Positions 8,484 to 17,506 of a stretch of DNA of 64,000 nucleotides are shown here, one piece after another. Where the stretch lies: the NCBI GenBank assembly GCA_902764915.1, contig CACWXY010000007.1, positions 1 to 64,000 of the forward strand, read 5' to 3'. The notes beneath the pieces are model-generated. The model made no database searches and had not been told where the DNA came from. It saw only the letters and a list, made by a program, of their open reading frames with translations. The stretch's first letter is position 1. Each line of letters opens with the position of its first letter. The position numbers and the translations under genes were made by a program. This DNA is from an uncultured Eubacteriales bacterium (GTDB lineage Bacteria > Bacillota > Clostridia > Christensenellales > Aristaeellaceae).

Positions 8484-9326
8484 TTAGCGAAGTTCCGTAG
8501 TCGGAATGTTGTCCATATCATCAAAGGCCTGGTTTTCGCCGCCCATAGCCCAGATGAACGTATAATTGCTCGTGCCCGCGCCTGCATGAATCGACCAGGA
8601 GGGCGAGATCACTGCCTGCTCATTCTGCATGACAATATGGCGTGTCTCCTGTCCCTGTCCCATCATATGGAACACCACCTGATCCTTAGGCACATCAAAA
8701 TAGAAATAAATCTCCATTCTGCGCTCGTGCGTATGTGCCGGCATGGTGTTCCACACAGAGCCGGGCGCCAGCACGGTCATGCCCATGGAAAGCTGGCAGG
8801 TCTTGAGCACAGAGGGATGAATGAACTGATTGATTACGCGCTCATTGCTGGTGTTTCTGTCGCCTACCGGACGCTTGGCAGCATCCTCCAGTTTCAGAAG
8901 GCGCGTCTCATAGCTGGTATGGGCCGGTGCAGACACCAGATAGAATTTGGCAGGAGAAGCCGCATCACAGCTCTTGAAATAGACTTCTCTGGCACCCATG
9001 GTAATATACAGGCAGTCCTTATGCCCCAGCGGATAGACCTTGCCATCCACGCGCACTTCGCCATTGCCGCCTACATTGAACATACCACACTCGCGGCGCT
9101 CCAGAAAATATTCCGTGCCGAAGTTTTTCCAGATATCAATGCCGTCATCAATCGATACTTCCCGATTGACGGGCATGATGCCCAGTGTCACCATACGGTC
9201 CACATGGCTGTAATAGGCCTGTACAGTGTCCGGCACAAACAGGGTTTCAATCAGAAACTCCTTACGCGTTTCTTCCGTGGTATAGCGCTTGAAATCATTG
9301 GGATGACAGGAATAACGAATGTCCAT
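8484..9326 (-). CDS. kduI: 5-dehydro-4-deoxy-D-glucuronate isomerase
   Basis: A 280-residue cupin-type isomerase converting 4-deoxy-5-keto-uronate, released from pectin or glycosaminoglycan by unsaturated uronyl hydrolases, to 3-deoxy-2,5-diketo-gluconate. Zinc ligands are all present: His198, His200 (PAHTHERRME), Glu205 and His247, within two positions of those known in E. coli KduI. The ATG at 9326 has AAAGGAG upstream. It sits between the TIM-barrel isomerase gene and the SDR that performs the next step. No polysaccharide lyase or uronyl hydrolase lies in the window. Confidence 0.93.
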   Translation of the reverse strand: MDIRYSCHPNDFKRYTTEETRKEFLIETLFVPDTVQAYYSHVDRMVTLGIMPVNREVSIDDGIDIWKNFGTEYFLERRECGMFNVGGNGEVRVDGKVYPLGHKDCLYITMGAREVYFKSCDAASPAKFYLVSAPAHTSYETRLLKLEDAAKRPVGDRNTSNERVINQFIHPSVLKTCQLSMGMTVLAPGSVWNTMPAHTHERRMEIYFYFDVPKDQVVFHMMGQGQETRHIVMQNEQAVISPSWSIHAGAGTSNYTFIWAMGGENQAFDDMDNIPTTELR

Positions 9327-9339
9327 TGGCGATTCTCCT

Positions 9340-10188
9340 TTACAGTCGGTTTGCAATTTCAGCCAGGTATTTCCTGGCATTTTCGGCATTGTCAGGCTTG
9401 GTATCCTCCAGTGTCATGGGCAGATCATGAGACAGACCGAAGCGAAGCAGCGCTTCATAGTGCATCTCTCCCATACCGCAGGCGAGAGACGTTACCCTGG
9501 GTTTTCCTTCCTCGACGATATAGTCCTTCATATGAAGGACCATGATCTTGTCGCCCAGCCGGGCGATCGCTTCATCAATCAGGGCATCGGCCTTCCCGGC
9601 GCGCACCGTTTCCGGGGAAATCAGGTTAACCGTGTCCAGGATAATCCGCAGATGATCCGAAGGCAGGCGTTCCAGCATTCTCTGGGCCCGAAGAGGCGTG
9701 GAGATAATATGACAGTGCACCGGTTCCACAGCCAGAATTGCACCGTATTCTTCGGCAGCCCGCACAACAGGCGTCAGAGCTGTCATGAAGTCTTCAAAGG
9801 CTTCCTCACTCTCCCAGACAGGTTCGCTGTACACACTTTCATCTGTCGCATGCGTTTCCGTACCCACTACGAGCGCGCCCATCTTCGGTGCGACACGCAG
9901 GTGCGCCTTATAGATTTCGCCGATACGCGCACGCTCTGTCGGATCCTTCTGGGCAAGTCCCAGATAACATCCAAGCACAGCGCACTGCATGCCCTGACGG
10001 ACAAATATATCATGTACCTCACCGGCCATGGCATCCGTCAGTCGAGAAGGCGCATCATTCATGGAAAAGCCCTGGACAGTCTTGCTCAAGGCCAGATGTG
10101 CACAGGTAAATCCCTGCGCTTTGGCAAACCCCAGGCGCTCTTCCAGCGTTCCCGGTGCGGTATCATGCAACCGAATTCCAATATTCAA
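9340..10188 (-). CDS. Sugar phosphate isomerase/epimerase, xylose isomerase-like TIM barrel
   Basis: A 282-residue TIM-barrel protein of the AP-endonuclease-2/IolE type. Likely metal ligands are in AVEPVH, ILDTVN, LHMKD and TLEDT. The chosen TTG start at 10188 has GGAGG eight bases upstream; longer in-frame starts run across the promoter. First gene of the operon with kduI (13 bases downstream) and the SDR, so its substrate is probably a keto-sugar acid or an epimer in the same path. The exact reaction cannot be read from sequence. Confidence 0.75.
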   Translation of the reverse strand: MNIGIRLHDTAPGTLEERLGFAKAQGFTCAHLALSKTVQGFSMNDAPSRLTDAMAGEVHDIFVRQGMQCAVLGCYLGLAQKDPTERARIGEIYKAHLRVAPKMGALVVGTETHATDESVYSEPVWESEEAFEDFMTALTPVVRAAEEYGAILAVEPVHCHIISTPLRAQRMLERLPSDHLRIILDTVNLISPETVRAGKADALIDEAIARLGDKIMVLHMKDYIVEEGKPRVTSLACGMGEMHYEALLRFGLSHDLPMTLEDTKPDNAENARKYLAEIANRL

Positions 10189-10248
10189 GCACAGATCCTC
10201 CTTTATGCCAAGATGTTCCCTGTGGTTTTTCCTGATCAATTCAAGGTT

Positions 10249-10277
10249 ATGCTAGAGGATTTCCAGGCGCCTGTCAA
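10249..10277 (-). promoter_or_regulatory. Promoter of the TIM barrel-kduI-SDR operon
   Basis: Read on the minus strand: -35 TTGACA (10277-10272), 17-base spacer, -10 TAGCAT (10254-10249), about 60 bases before the TTG start at 10188. Confidence 0.65.
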
Positions 10278-10311
10278 GAGAAGTCTGTACGATTCTCCAG
10301 AGGCCTTTCGC

Positions 10312-11253
10312 CTACATGACACCCAGTGCGCGCAGCGCAAGCAGTGTCAGGAACATGGTAAACATGGACGCAATGGTTGTCAGTATCAGAATCTGTTTGG
10401 AGAGTTCCCCGTCACCGTCTACGTTGCGTGCCAGTACATAGCTGCCCACCGCGGTCGGCGTTGAGAAAAAGCAGACAAGTACTGCCAGACGCTCTGCACG
10501 CAGTCCCAGAAGAATACCCACTGCCAGCACCATGGAAGAAAAGACCACGAGTCGCAGGAATGTGGCCAAAAGTGCGATTTTTCCGCCTTTTCGGAAGCCC
10601 CGCACATCCGTTGTCGCGCCGAGTGCAACCAGCGCCATGGAAGATCCCGCCGTTCCCAGACTGTTTGCCGCATTGGACAGAAAAGTAGGAATCGGAAGCG
10701 AGAGAAGTGATACCGCAATGCCCGCCACAACACCAATCAGAAAAGGATTGGTTGACACCTGACGCACAATATCCCCGCCCTTTTTCTGGCCTGTCCCGGC
10801 ATAGACAGCCAGCATCACCGGAGCGACCACATTATAGTAGACAAGCACAAGCGTCATGGGAAAAGCAAGAACGCCTGTCGCTACGTTCCCATAGAGATTG
10901 GTAATCAGGGGAATGCCGAGTATAGCCGTGTTACCCCGAAATACACCCTGCACAAACTCGCCTCGCAGGTGTCCCCTGGGAACGATAAAGTGCGCAATGG
11001 TAGCCGATACCAGCATCACGGCTGTCATGCCGCCCAGTGAGACCGCGACGACCGCAGGATCAAAAACGGCTTGCAGATCAGCCCGTACCACCTGCAGGAA
11101 CAGGTTACAGGGAATCAGCACATAATAGGCAAAACGGTTCAGGTCCTGGGCAAAGCGCTCTGTCATAAAGCCGCCATGACACAGGCCGTATCCCAGCAGC
11201 ATCAGCAGACAGATCGGTGCCACTCCATTAAAACTGAACTGCAAAATCTCCAC
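10312..11253 (-). CDS. AEC (auxin efflux carrier) family transporter
   Basis: A 313-residue membrane protein with about ten hydrophobic segments. RGNTAILGIPL and the STPTAVGSYVLA segment near the C-terminus are typical of the AEC/malate permease family, which moves organic anions. It has its own promoter and lies between two uronate-related operons, so a sugar-acid or organic-acid substrate is plausible, but direction and substrate are not shown. Confidence 0.82.
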   Translation of the reverse strand: MEILQFSFNGVAPICLLMLLGYGLCHGGFMTERFAQDLNRFAYYVLIPCNLFLQVVRADLQAVFDPAVVAVSLGGMTAVMLVSATIAHFIVPRGHLRGEFVQGVFRGNTAILGIPLITNLYGNVATGVLAFPMTLVLVYYNVVAPVMLAVYAGTGQKKGGDIVRQVSTNPFLIGVVAGIAVSLLSLPIPTFLSNAANSLGTAGSSMALVALGATTDVRGFRKGGKIALLATFLRLVVFSSMVLAVGILLGLRAERLAVLVCFFSTPTAVGSYVLARNVDGDGELSKQILILTTIASMFTMFLTLLALRALGVM

Positions 11254-11281
11254 TTATTTCCCTCCTTTGCAAACGAAAGGA

Positions 11282-11311
11282 AGATTACTCTGTCAGAGTC
11301 CCCTCTGTCAA
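11282..11311 (-). promoter_or_regulatory. Promoter of the AEC transporter gene
   Basis: Minus strand: -35 TTGACA (11311-11306), 18-base spacer, -10 TAATCT (11287-11282). It stands about 30 bases before the ATG and after the upstream operon's terminator. Confidence 0.6.
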
Positions 11312-11369
11312 CCCACACAGGCAGCTCTGCATGCTGCAGTGAAGTCGCATGCAGCATACAGTCACGCGG

Positions 11370-11406
11370 AAAAAAGCCATTCTTCCCCAATCGGAAAAAT
11401 GGCTTT
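11370..11406 (-). terminator. Terminator of the ABC/oxidoreductase operon
   Basis: Stem AAAGCCATT / AATGGCTTT (arms 11406-11398 and 11381-11373 on the minus strand), then a T-run. It separates the second oxidoreductase from the AEC gene. Confidence 0.8.
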
Positions 11407-11418
11407 CCAGTTTACTCC

Positions 11419-12516
11419 TTATTTGCGTCCAGGAACCGCCGGCGTCAAATCGGTGGCCTTCATCTGCGCTTTGACACACAGCTCAGCCGCTTTGAAGGCA
11501 TGCGCCTGTGTCATGGCATTCTCCGTGCGATTGAGGCAATCCAGAATTAGCTGTCCGAAGAACGGGTAGCCTGTCACGCCGGTTGCGTTGACATACTTTT
11601 CTCCATCGCCGTTGACCAGGAACACATGGTTCCCATCAGTCTCCGGCGCAGCCAGATTAATATACTTGCGAATCTCAATAAAGCCGTCCGTCCCCAGAAT
11701 CAGCGTACGTCCGTCGCCCCATGTGCGCAGCCCGTCGGGTGTGAACCAGTCCACGCGGAAATAGTTGGTTGTGCCGTTTTTCCCAGTGATGGTGCAGTCG
11801 CCGAAGTCATCCAGTTCCGGGTGCGCCGCATTATGATAGTTGGCAATACGACTGGACACTACCTCTGCATCCTCTTCCCCGGCAAAATACAGGTACTGTT
11901 CAATCTGATGACTGCCGATATCGCACAGAATACCGCCATAGTTCTCCTTGATAAAGAACCAGTCCGGACGGGCACTGAGAGAAATACGGTGCGGCCCGAC
12001 GCCCATAACCTGCACAACCTTGCCGATCAGGCCCTGTTCCACCATGTAGCCAGCCATGATCGCGCCTTCCACATGCAGCCTCTCCGAGTAATAGACCATA
12101 TACTTCTTTCCGGTCTTTTCCACCATGGCCTTGGCTGCATCCAGCTGTTCCAAGGTGGTCAGTGGTGCCTTATCGGTAAAATAGTCCTTTCCCGCATCAA
12201 GCGCCTTCAGGCCCAGCGCACATCTCTCACTGGTCACGGCAGCGCCGGCAATCAGATGGGTTTCCTTGTCACCCAGGGCTTCCTCTTCGCTGCGGGCAGG
12301 CTTGGCCTGAGGGAAAGCCTTGATAAAGGCCTCCACTTTCTTGGGGTCTGGATCCCACACATACTTGAGCGTTCCGCCGGCTTCTGTCAGGCCGTTGCAC
12401 ATGCCAAAGATATGTCCGTGGTCCAGGCGCACTGCGGAAAAGACGAACTCACCCGGCTTGACAACCGGCTGCGGCTTTCCTTTCGGCGCATAATTCATTC
12501 CATCCGATTTCTGCAT
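11419..12516 (-). CDS. Gfo/Idh/MocA-family oxidoreductase
   Basis: A 365-residue NAD(P)-dependent sugar dehydrogenase-like protein. The N-terminus (FVFSAVRLDHGHIFGMCNGL) replaces the usual glycine-rich loop with a variant form. The family Lys motif appears as DKAPL, and YGGILCDIGSHQIEQYLYF matches the C-terminal substrate domain. The ATG at 12516 has GAGGA upstream. It lies 13 bases after another Gfo/Idh gene, so the two probably form an oxidation/reduction pair on an imported sugar acid. Confidence 0.82.
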   Translation of the reverse strand: MQKSDGMNYAPKGKPQPVVKPGEFVFSAVRLDHGHIFGMCNGLTEAGGTLKYVWDPDPKKVEAFIKAFPQAKPARSEEEALGDKETHLIAGAAVTSERCALGLKALDAGKDYFTDKAPLTTLEQLDAAKAMVEKTGKKYMVYYSERLHVEGAIMAGYMVEQGLIGKVVQVMGVGPHRISLSARPDWFFIKENYGGILCDIGSHQIEQYLYFAGEEDAEVVSSRIANYHNAAHPELDDFGDCTITGKNGTTNYFRVDWFTPDGLRTWGDGRTLILGTDGFIEIRKYINLAAPETDGNHVFLVNGDGEKYVNATGVTGYPFFGQLILDCLNRTENAMTQAHAFKAAELCVKAQMKATDLTPAVPGRK

Positions 12517-12529
12517 AGGACATTCCTCC

Positions 12530-13684
12530 TTACTTCTTGTCAAAACTGCCAAGGGTAATATTGCTGTCGCCCAGCTCCATCTCGGAGACCGTCTTCTCAT
12601 AGAAGTGCGGGACATTCGCCTGAATGCCGGCTACAGTATAGAAGGGATCATCCTTCTTCAGCGGCAGTTCCACTGCGGCACGCTTGGACCCGGCTTCATA
12701 GATGGCAGTAATCAGCTCAATCGTGCGCCGTCCGTCTTCTCCGCCGATAGCCGGCAGTGTATCATTCTCAATGGCTGTCAGCACATTCTCGATCTGTCCG
12801 TCATGCCCCTCATAGGGAACCGGCGGAAGCGCATCACAGAAAGCCTTGATCTCTTCTTCCAGTTCCTTGTTTTCCTCCGGGAATCCATTGGCTTTGGATA
12901 TCGAGGCATAGGTGGAGAAAGGAGCGGAAATCTTGGCTTTTTCACACTGGAAGGTCAGTGTCTGCTCTTCCCCGTGATGTACCACCGAAGCTGTGAGAAG
13001 CGCCAGTGCACCAGGGTATTCCATGATGGACATGCTCAGGTCTTCAACTTCAGCGTTGTCATGTGCGGTATTGGCCAGAACACTGGTAACACGGGACGGA
13101 AGACCCATCATCCAGCCCAGCATATCAATATGATGTACGGCATGATTCAGCGTGCATCCGCCGCCTTCCTTCTCCCAGGTTCCGCGCCACCACAGATCAT
13201 AATAGCAGTGTCCGCGCCACCAGAAGGAGTCTACCTGTGCCGAGCGCACGGGACCCGCAATGCCTGCATCCAGCATGGCCTTCAGATCACGGATTGGCTT
13301 GCGGAAGCGGTTCTGTGCAATAATGGACAGTTTCATGCCGCTCTCGTCACGCGCCCGGATCATGGCATCGCATTCTTCCAGAGAGGCAGCCATGGGCTTT
13401 TCACAGATCGCATTCTTATGCGCATGCAGCGCATTGATCGTAATTTCGGCGTGCACATAAGGCGGCGTGCAGCAGTCCACCAGTGTAATATCCTCACGCG
13501 ACAGAATATCATGATGGTCCAGATAGCAGTCGCAGTCCAGCCCATACTGTGCCTTCACCTTCTCAGCCTTTCCGGGAATAATATCCACCAGAGCGGCAAT
13601 ATGTACACGCTCCGGAAACTGCAGATAGGCATGAATATGCGCATGAGAAATATTGCCGGTTCCAATAATGGCAACCTGAATCAT
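12530..13684 (-). CDS. Gfo/Idh/MocA-family oxidoreductase
   Basis: A 384-residue dehydrogenase with a clear Rossmann start (VAIIGTGNISHAH, residues 4-16) and the catalytic EKP triad member at 95-97. The C-terminal domain contains GGGCTLNHAVHHIDMLGWM, which holds the catalytic-type histidines. The ATG at 13684 follows AAAGGGG. It lies after the ABC binding-protein terminator and is probably expressed by read-through. The substrate is unknown; context points to hexuronate or oligouronide metabolism. Confidence 0.85.
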   Translation of the reverse strand: MIQVAIIGTGNISHAHIHAYLQFPERVHIAALVDIIPGKAEKVKAQYGLDCDCYLDHHDILSREDITLVDCCTPPYVHAEITINALHAHKNAICEKPMAASLEECDAMIRARDESGMKLSIIAQNRFRKPIRDLKAMLDAGIAGPVRSAQVDSFWWRGHCYYDLWWRGTWEKEGGGCTLNHAVHHIDMLGWMMGLPSRVTSVLANTAHDNAEVEDLSMSIMEYPGALALLTASVVHHGEEQTLTFQCEKAKISAPFSTYASISKANGFPEENKELEEEIKAFCDALPPVPYEGHDGQIENVLTAIENDTLPAIGGEDGRRTIELITAIYEAGSKRAAVELPLKKDDPFYTVAGIQANVPHFYEKTVSEMELGDSNITLGSFDKK

Positions 13685-13726
13685 GGGACATACCCCTTTC
13701 TTCATTTTGACATAAGAAAATTCCAT

Positions 13727-13758
13727 AAAAGGGGCGCTGCACCCCAGGTGCAGCGCCC
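13727..13758 (-). terminator. Terminator after the ABC binding-protein gene
   Basis: Perfect 12-pair stem GGGCGCTGCACC / GGTGCAGCGCCC with a three-base loop, followed on the minus strand by TTTT. The short T-run may allow read-through into the oxidoreductase genes. Confidence 0.75.
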
Positions 13759-13807
13759 GTCACCCGTCAGAAAATACTGCTGGGTCTATTCAATGCGAGG
13801 GGAAGGA

Positions 13808-15376
13808 TTACTCAGCGTGCGCAGCGTCCCAGGCAGCAACCTTTTCGTCCCAGACAGCCTTGCCGCCCATATCCATGTACTGCTGCAACATCTGCTTATA
13901 GGTCGCACTGCACTCTTCCGCACTGGCGGCCATAGTGCACTTCACCAGGATTTCCTGTTCATAGGAAGCCAGGGAAGTGCTGTACTTGGAGTTGTTCTCC
14001 AGCGGCACGTCAAAGTGGAAGCCTCCGAGGATGGAATCACGATTGCCGACAGTGTACTCTTCCTCGAAGAGGTCAGCATAGCCCTGATAGGACAGAGCCT
14101 GAGACTTCATGGTCTTTTCAGCAGTGTCGAGCCACTGACCGTTGACCAGCAGAGTGTAGTCAATGTTCTGCATGGAGTTGTAGGTCATGTCATGATGATC
14201 CGCGTCCACGTCCTTGACCACCGGGATGCCGTCTTCATTCAGATCAGAGGTAATGCCGTCAATACCATTCTGGAGGAAGTAGATGGTGTCATACTGGCAC
14301 AGCCAGTCGAGGTACATGATGGCAGCTTCCGGATGCTGAGAATACACGGGAATGAAGTTCAGCAGGCCAGCAGCAGCATACACAGGATGATAATACTTGG
14401 TAGGATCGGTCACAGACTCGAAGCAGTCCAGCGGGCGCAGCATGGCGTCGGGCTCATAGGCCTGCAGGGAGGCCAGGATGCCAGGAGATACGCGAATGGG
14501 ATGATCATAGTTGCCGGTATAGCCGCCAGCCTTGCCGGAGGTGACTTCACTCCACAGAGCTTCATCATTGTTCAGTGCGAAGTCCGGAGATACGAGGCCT
14601 TCACGATACAGCTCGTTCAGGAAGAGCAGGTAATCTTCATAGCCGTCATGCGCAACAGAGGGCTCGGTTGCCAGGGTACGCATGCTCAGATCCTTGTAGA
14701 AGGACCAGGCGAGAGGCATCTGATACCGCAGATCCTTGCCCAGTGCGTAGGGGATGCATCCGCCTTCCACGTTACCGGGGTTCTGATCACGGAATGCCTT
14801 CAGCACGTTCACGAACTCTTCCTTGGTGGTGGGCATTTCCATGCCAAGCTTGTCCAGCCAGTCAGAGCGCAGGAACATACCCATCCAGGCAACGACCACG
14901 CGGCGAGCGGGGATCGCATACTGGCCGCCGGCAAACTTGCCGAACTCCAGCACTTCCTCGCCCAGGAATTCCTTCAGGGTTGGACCATACTGATCGATCA
15001 GGTCGCTGAGTTCGATCACGCCGCCCTGATTCACATAGTCGGTAACGATGGACTCATTGTAGGTGAAGCAGATATCCGGGCAGGATGCTTCGTCCATCAT
15101 CAGGGTTGCCAGCTTGGATTCTTCTTCCGAACGCGGAATGACAACCCATTCAATCTTGATGTTTCTCGGGTCGCCGAAGTTTTCCTGGATCCACTGGGTC
15201 CAATAGTTGTTATCCGGAGCCGTGCCGCCGGTGTTGCCGCGGTCAAATACGGACACTTTCAGGGTAACAGGCTCATCATAGCGGAACACTTCTGCAGTTT
15301 CCGCAGATGCCGGGATGATGGAGACCATGGTCAGAATCATCGCCAGAGCGAGGCACAGAGACAATACCTTTTTCAT
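13808..15376 (-). CDS. ABC transporter extracellular binding protein (LplA type)
   Basis: A 522-residue solute-binding protein, the large size typical of Lpl-type importers for oligosaccharides. The signal peptide (residues 1-25, MKKVLSLCLALAM..., cleavage near ASA-ET) contains Cys8 but no lipobox. PTTKEEFVNVLKAFRD and YLDWLCQYD match the family. It follows the two permeases and is preceded by its own promoter-like region with a palindrome at 15428-15443. Likely ligand: an oligouronide or related glycan fragment, from the neighbouring kduI and oxidoreductase genes. Confidence 0.87.
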   Translation of the reverse strand: MKKVLSLCLALAMILTMVSIIPASAETAEVFRYDEPVTLKVSVFDRGNTGGTAPDNNYWTQWIQENFGDPRNIKIEWVVIPRSEEESKLATLMMDEASCPDICFTYNESIVTDYVNQGGVIELSDLIDQYGPTLKEFLGEEVLEFGKFAGGQYAIPARRVVVAWMGMFLRSDWLDKLGMEMPTTKEEFVNVLKAFRDQNPGNVEGGCIPYALGKDLRYQMPLAWSFYKDLSMRTLATEPSVAHDGYEDYLLFLNELYREGLVSPDFALNNDEALWSEVTSGKAGGYTGNYDHPIRVSPGILASLQAYEPDAMLRPLDCFESVTDPTKYYHPVYAAAGLLNFIPVYSQHPEAAIMYLDWLCQYDTIYFLQNGIDGITSDLNEDGIPVVKDVDADHHDMTYNSMQNIDYTLLVNGQWLDTAEKTMKSQALSYQGYADLFEEEYTVGNRDSILGGFHFDVPLENNSKYSTSLASYEQEILVKCTMAASAEECSATYKQMLQQYMDMGGKAVWDEKVAAWDAAHAE

Positions 15377-15422
15377 GGGAAAACCTCCTTAAGATAGTTA
15401 TGGGACAACCAGGGATAAATCT

Positions 15423-15452
15423 ATTGTACCGGTACATACCGGTTCCAACCAA
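15423..15452 (-). promoter_or_regulatory. Internal promoter with a palindromic operator
   Basis: Minus strand: -35 TTGGTT (15452-15447), 18-base spacer, -10 TACAAT (15428-15423). The spacer carries a perfect 16-base palindrome, ACCGGTATGTACCGGT (15443-15428). This would give regulated extra expression of the binding protein. The cognate repressor is not identifiable here. Confidence 0.5.
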
Positions 15453-15456
15453 AGTA

Positions 15457-16356
15457 TTATTCCTTCACCGCACCGATCATGACGCCCTGCACAAAGTACT
15501 TCTGCAGGAAAGGATATACGATCAGGATCGGGACCGTGGAGAAGACGACCGCTGCGCACTGAATGGTTTCTGCCAGAACTGCATTCTTTCCGCCTTCCAC
15601 CATGCTCACGTCAGAGGAAGAAGAGGCAAAAACAACCTGATACAGCTTCATCTGAAGCGTAAACTTGCTGGAAGTATTGATATAGTAGCGTACGTCCGCA
15701 TAGTTGTTCCAGCGGGCCACGGCATAGAACAGGGCAATCGTGGCCAGTGATGCCGTAGACAGAGGCAGGATAATTCTTATGAGGATCTGCAGATCATTAC
15801 AGCCATCCAGCTTGGCACTTTCTTCCAGAGATGCCGGCACGGATTCAAAGAAGTTGCGGAGAATGATCGTATTATACGTACTGGTCAGAATCGGGAGCAC
15901 CAGGGACCAGGGGCTGTCGATGAGGCCCATCTGCTTGACCCACAGGAAATTGGCGATCGTGCCGCCGGTAAAGTACATGGGGATCAGCACCACGACCATC
16001 AGTACCTTCCGTCCCGGCAGATAGTGCCGGCTGAGCGGATAGGCCAGAAGAATCGTCGAGACCATGGCCAGCGCTGTATAAATGACCGTCCACTGGATGG
16101 AGAACCACATGGAGCGGATCATGGTCGGATCGTTGAACACGGAAACATATGCATTAAAGTCCAGTTCCTTCGGGAGGAGATAGACCTTGCCCGCCACCAC
16201 CGGAGCGCGTCCGGAAATGGACTTGGCAATCACGTGAATCACCGGAAGCACACACAGCAGCACGAAGATGGTCAGAATGATGTTGAAAACGATTTCCGAG
16301 CCAATATAGCGCCTGCCCTTGGCCGTGCGCGGTTTTGCGGAAGCAGCGTTACTCAA
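15457..16356 (-). CDS. Carbohydrate ABC transporter permease (LplC type)
   Basis: A 299-residue permease with about six transmembrane helices. The EAA loop is LEESAKLDGCNDLQILIRII and the C-terminus FVQGVMIGAVKE is classic for LplC proteins. It starts with TTG inside TTGA shared with the preceding permease, with GGAGAGGGGGG upstream. Second membrane gene of the uronate-linked importer. Confidence 0.9.
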   Translation of the reverse strand: MSNAASAKPRTAKGRRYIGSEIVFNIILTIFVLLCVLPVIHVIAKSISGRAPVVAGKVYLLPKELDFNAYVSVFNDPTMIRSMWFSIQWTVIYTALAMVSTILLAYPLSRHYLPGRKVLMVVVLIPMYFTGGTIANFLWVKQMGLIDSPWSLVLPILTSTYNTIILRNFFESVPASLEESAKLDGCNDLQILIRIILPLSTASLATIALFYAVARWNNYADVRYYINTSSKFTLQMKLYQVVFASSSSDVSMVEGGKNAVLAETIQCAAVVFSTVPILIVYPFLQKYFVQGVMIGAVKE

Positions 16357-17315
16357 AACAGACCCCCCTCTCCCATACGGCGTGTGATGAAATTAGCACC
16401 GATGACAAAGCACATGTTCACGACGCTGCCAAAGATATCCACAGCCGTGGCGAACGGATACTGACGATTCAGAATGCCTCGGTCATACACGAATGTGGAA
16501 ATCACGTCCGCGGAATTCTTGACCATGTTGTTCATCATGACGTACGGACGTTCGAAGCCGATGCCTACCATCTGGCCCAGCTGCAGAATCAGCATGATCA
16601 CAATGGTCGGCATAATGCACGGGAGCGTCACATACCAGATGCGGCGCAGCCGTCCGCAGCCGTCAACCTCTGCGGCCTCATACAGTTCCGTATTCACGCC
16701 GGAAATCGCGGCCAGATAGATAATGGTTCCCCATCCGGCGCTCTGCCAGATACCGGTCACCACATACATCACGGTCCAATTCCCACTGTCCATGAGGAAA
16801 TTGACAGGATTGCGGCCGATGGAAGAGAGGAAGGTATTGACCGGACCGTTGGTTCCGAAGATCTTCACGACCAGGGACCCGATGATGACCCAGGACAGGA
16901 AGTGCGGAAGATACATCAGGGTCTGATAGACTTTCTTGACCTTTACTGAGCGCATTTCCCAGAGCATGATGGCCAGAATGATCGGCATCGGGAAACCAAA
17001 AATCAGGTCCAGGATATTCAGCTTTACCGTGTTCTTTACAGCATTCCAGAACTGGGGATTAGCGAAGACTTCCTGAAAATACTTGAATATCGGTGTAGCC
17101 CAGGGACTCTTGGAAATGCCCTTGAACACGCTGAATTCCTTGAAGGCGACCTGAAGGCCCGTAAGCGGCGCATAACGGAACAGAACATACTGCGCCAGAG
17201 GGAAAACCAGCATGAGATAAAGCCACTTGTAGGTTTTAATGGTTTTGATAAAACCCATGCGCTTGTATTTCGGCGCATTCCCTGAAGCATTCTTTTGCAA
17301 GTCGTTAGCCCCCAT
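16353..17315 (-). CDS. ABC transporter permease (LplB type)
   Basis: A 320-residue permease and first gene of the operon. YEAAEVDGCGRLRRIWYVTL is the EAA loop, and YKWLYLMLVFPLAQYVLFRYAPL is the typical LplB first helix. The start is uncertain: ATG at 17315 is used, but a GTG at 17330 and a TTG at 17300 (the latter after GGGGG) are alternatives. It is divergent from the AraC regulator. Confidence 0.87.
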   Translation of the reverse strand: MGANDLQKNASGNAPKYKRMGFIKTIKTYKWLYLMLVFPLAQYVLFRYAPLTGLQVAFKEFSVFKGISKSPWATPIFKYFQEVFANPQFWNAVKNTVKLNILDLIFGFPMPIILAIMLWEMRSVKVKKVYQTLMYLPHFLSWVIIGSLVVKIFGTNGPVNTFLSSIGRNPVNFLMDSGNWTVMYVVTGIWQSAGWGTIIYLAAISGVNTELYEAAEVDGCGRLRRIWYVTLPCIMPTIVIMLILQLGQMVGIGFERPYVMMNNMVKNSADVISTFVYDRGILNRQYPFATAVDIFGSVVNMCFVIGANFITRRMGEGGLF

Positions 17316-17451
17316 TTCTGCAAGAATCACATAGAGTTGTCTCTTATTCAGTCAGAGTCTGCAGGAAAGATTGACGTCTCCATATGTTCTCTGCCCGAAT
17401 GCTGACCATATTTTATAAATTCTGAAAATATCCTGCGATTGTCATTCTTGC

Positions 17452-17480
17452 TTGATACATTGCAAAAATTGCTGTACGAT
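17452..17480 (+). promoter_or_regulatory. Promoter of the AraC-family gene
   Basis: -35 TTGATA (17452-17457), 17-base spacer, -10 TACGAT (17475-17480), 26 bases before the ATG. The opposite direction (LplB operon) shows a TATAAA-type -10 near 17420 but no good -35, as expected for an activator-dependent promoter. Confidence 0.6.
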
Positions 17481-17506
17481 TTATGGGAAAGAAAGGGGAG
17501 GCAGCC

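Noticed and set aside
12605..15397. A plus-strand open frame of over 900 codons opposite the binding-protein and oxidoreductase genes.
   Set aside because: It mirrors clear minus-strand genes and shows no domain; high GC content makes long antisense frames common here.
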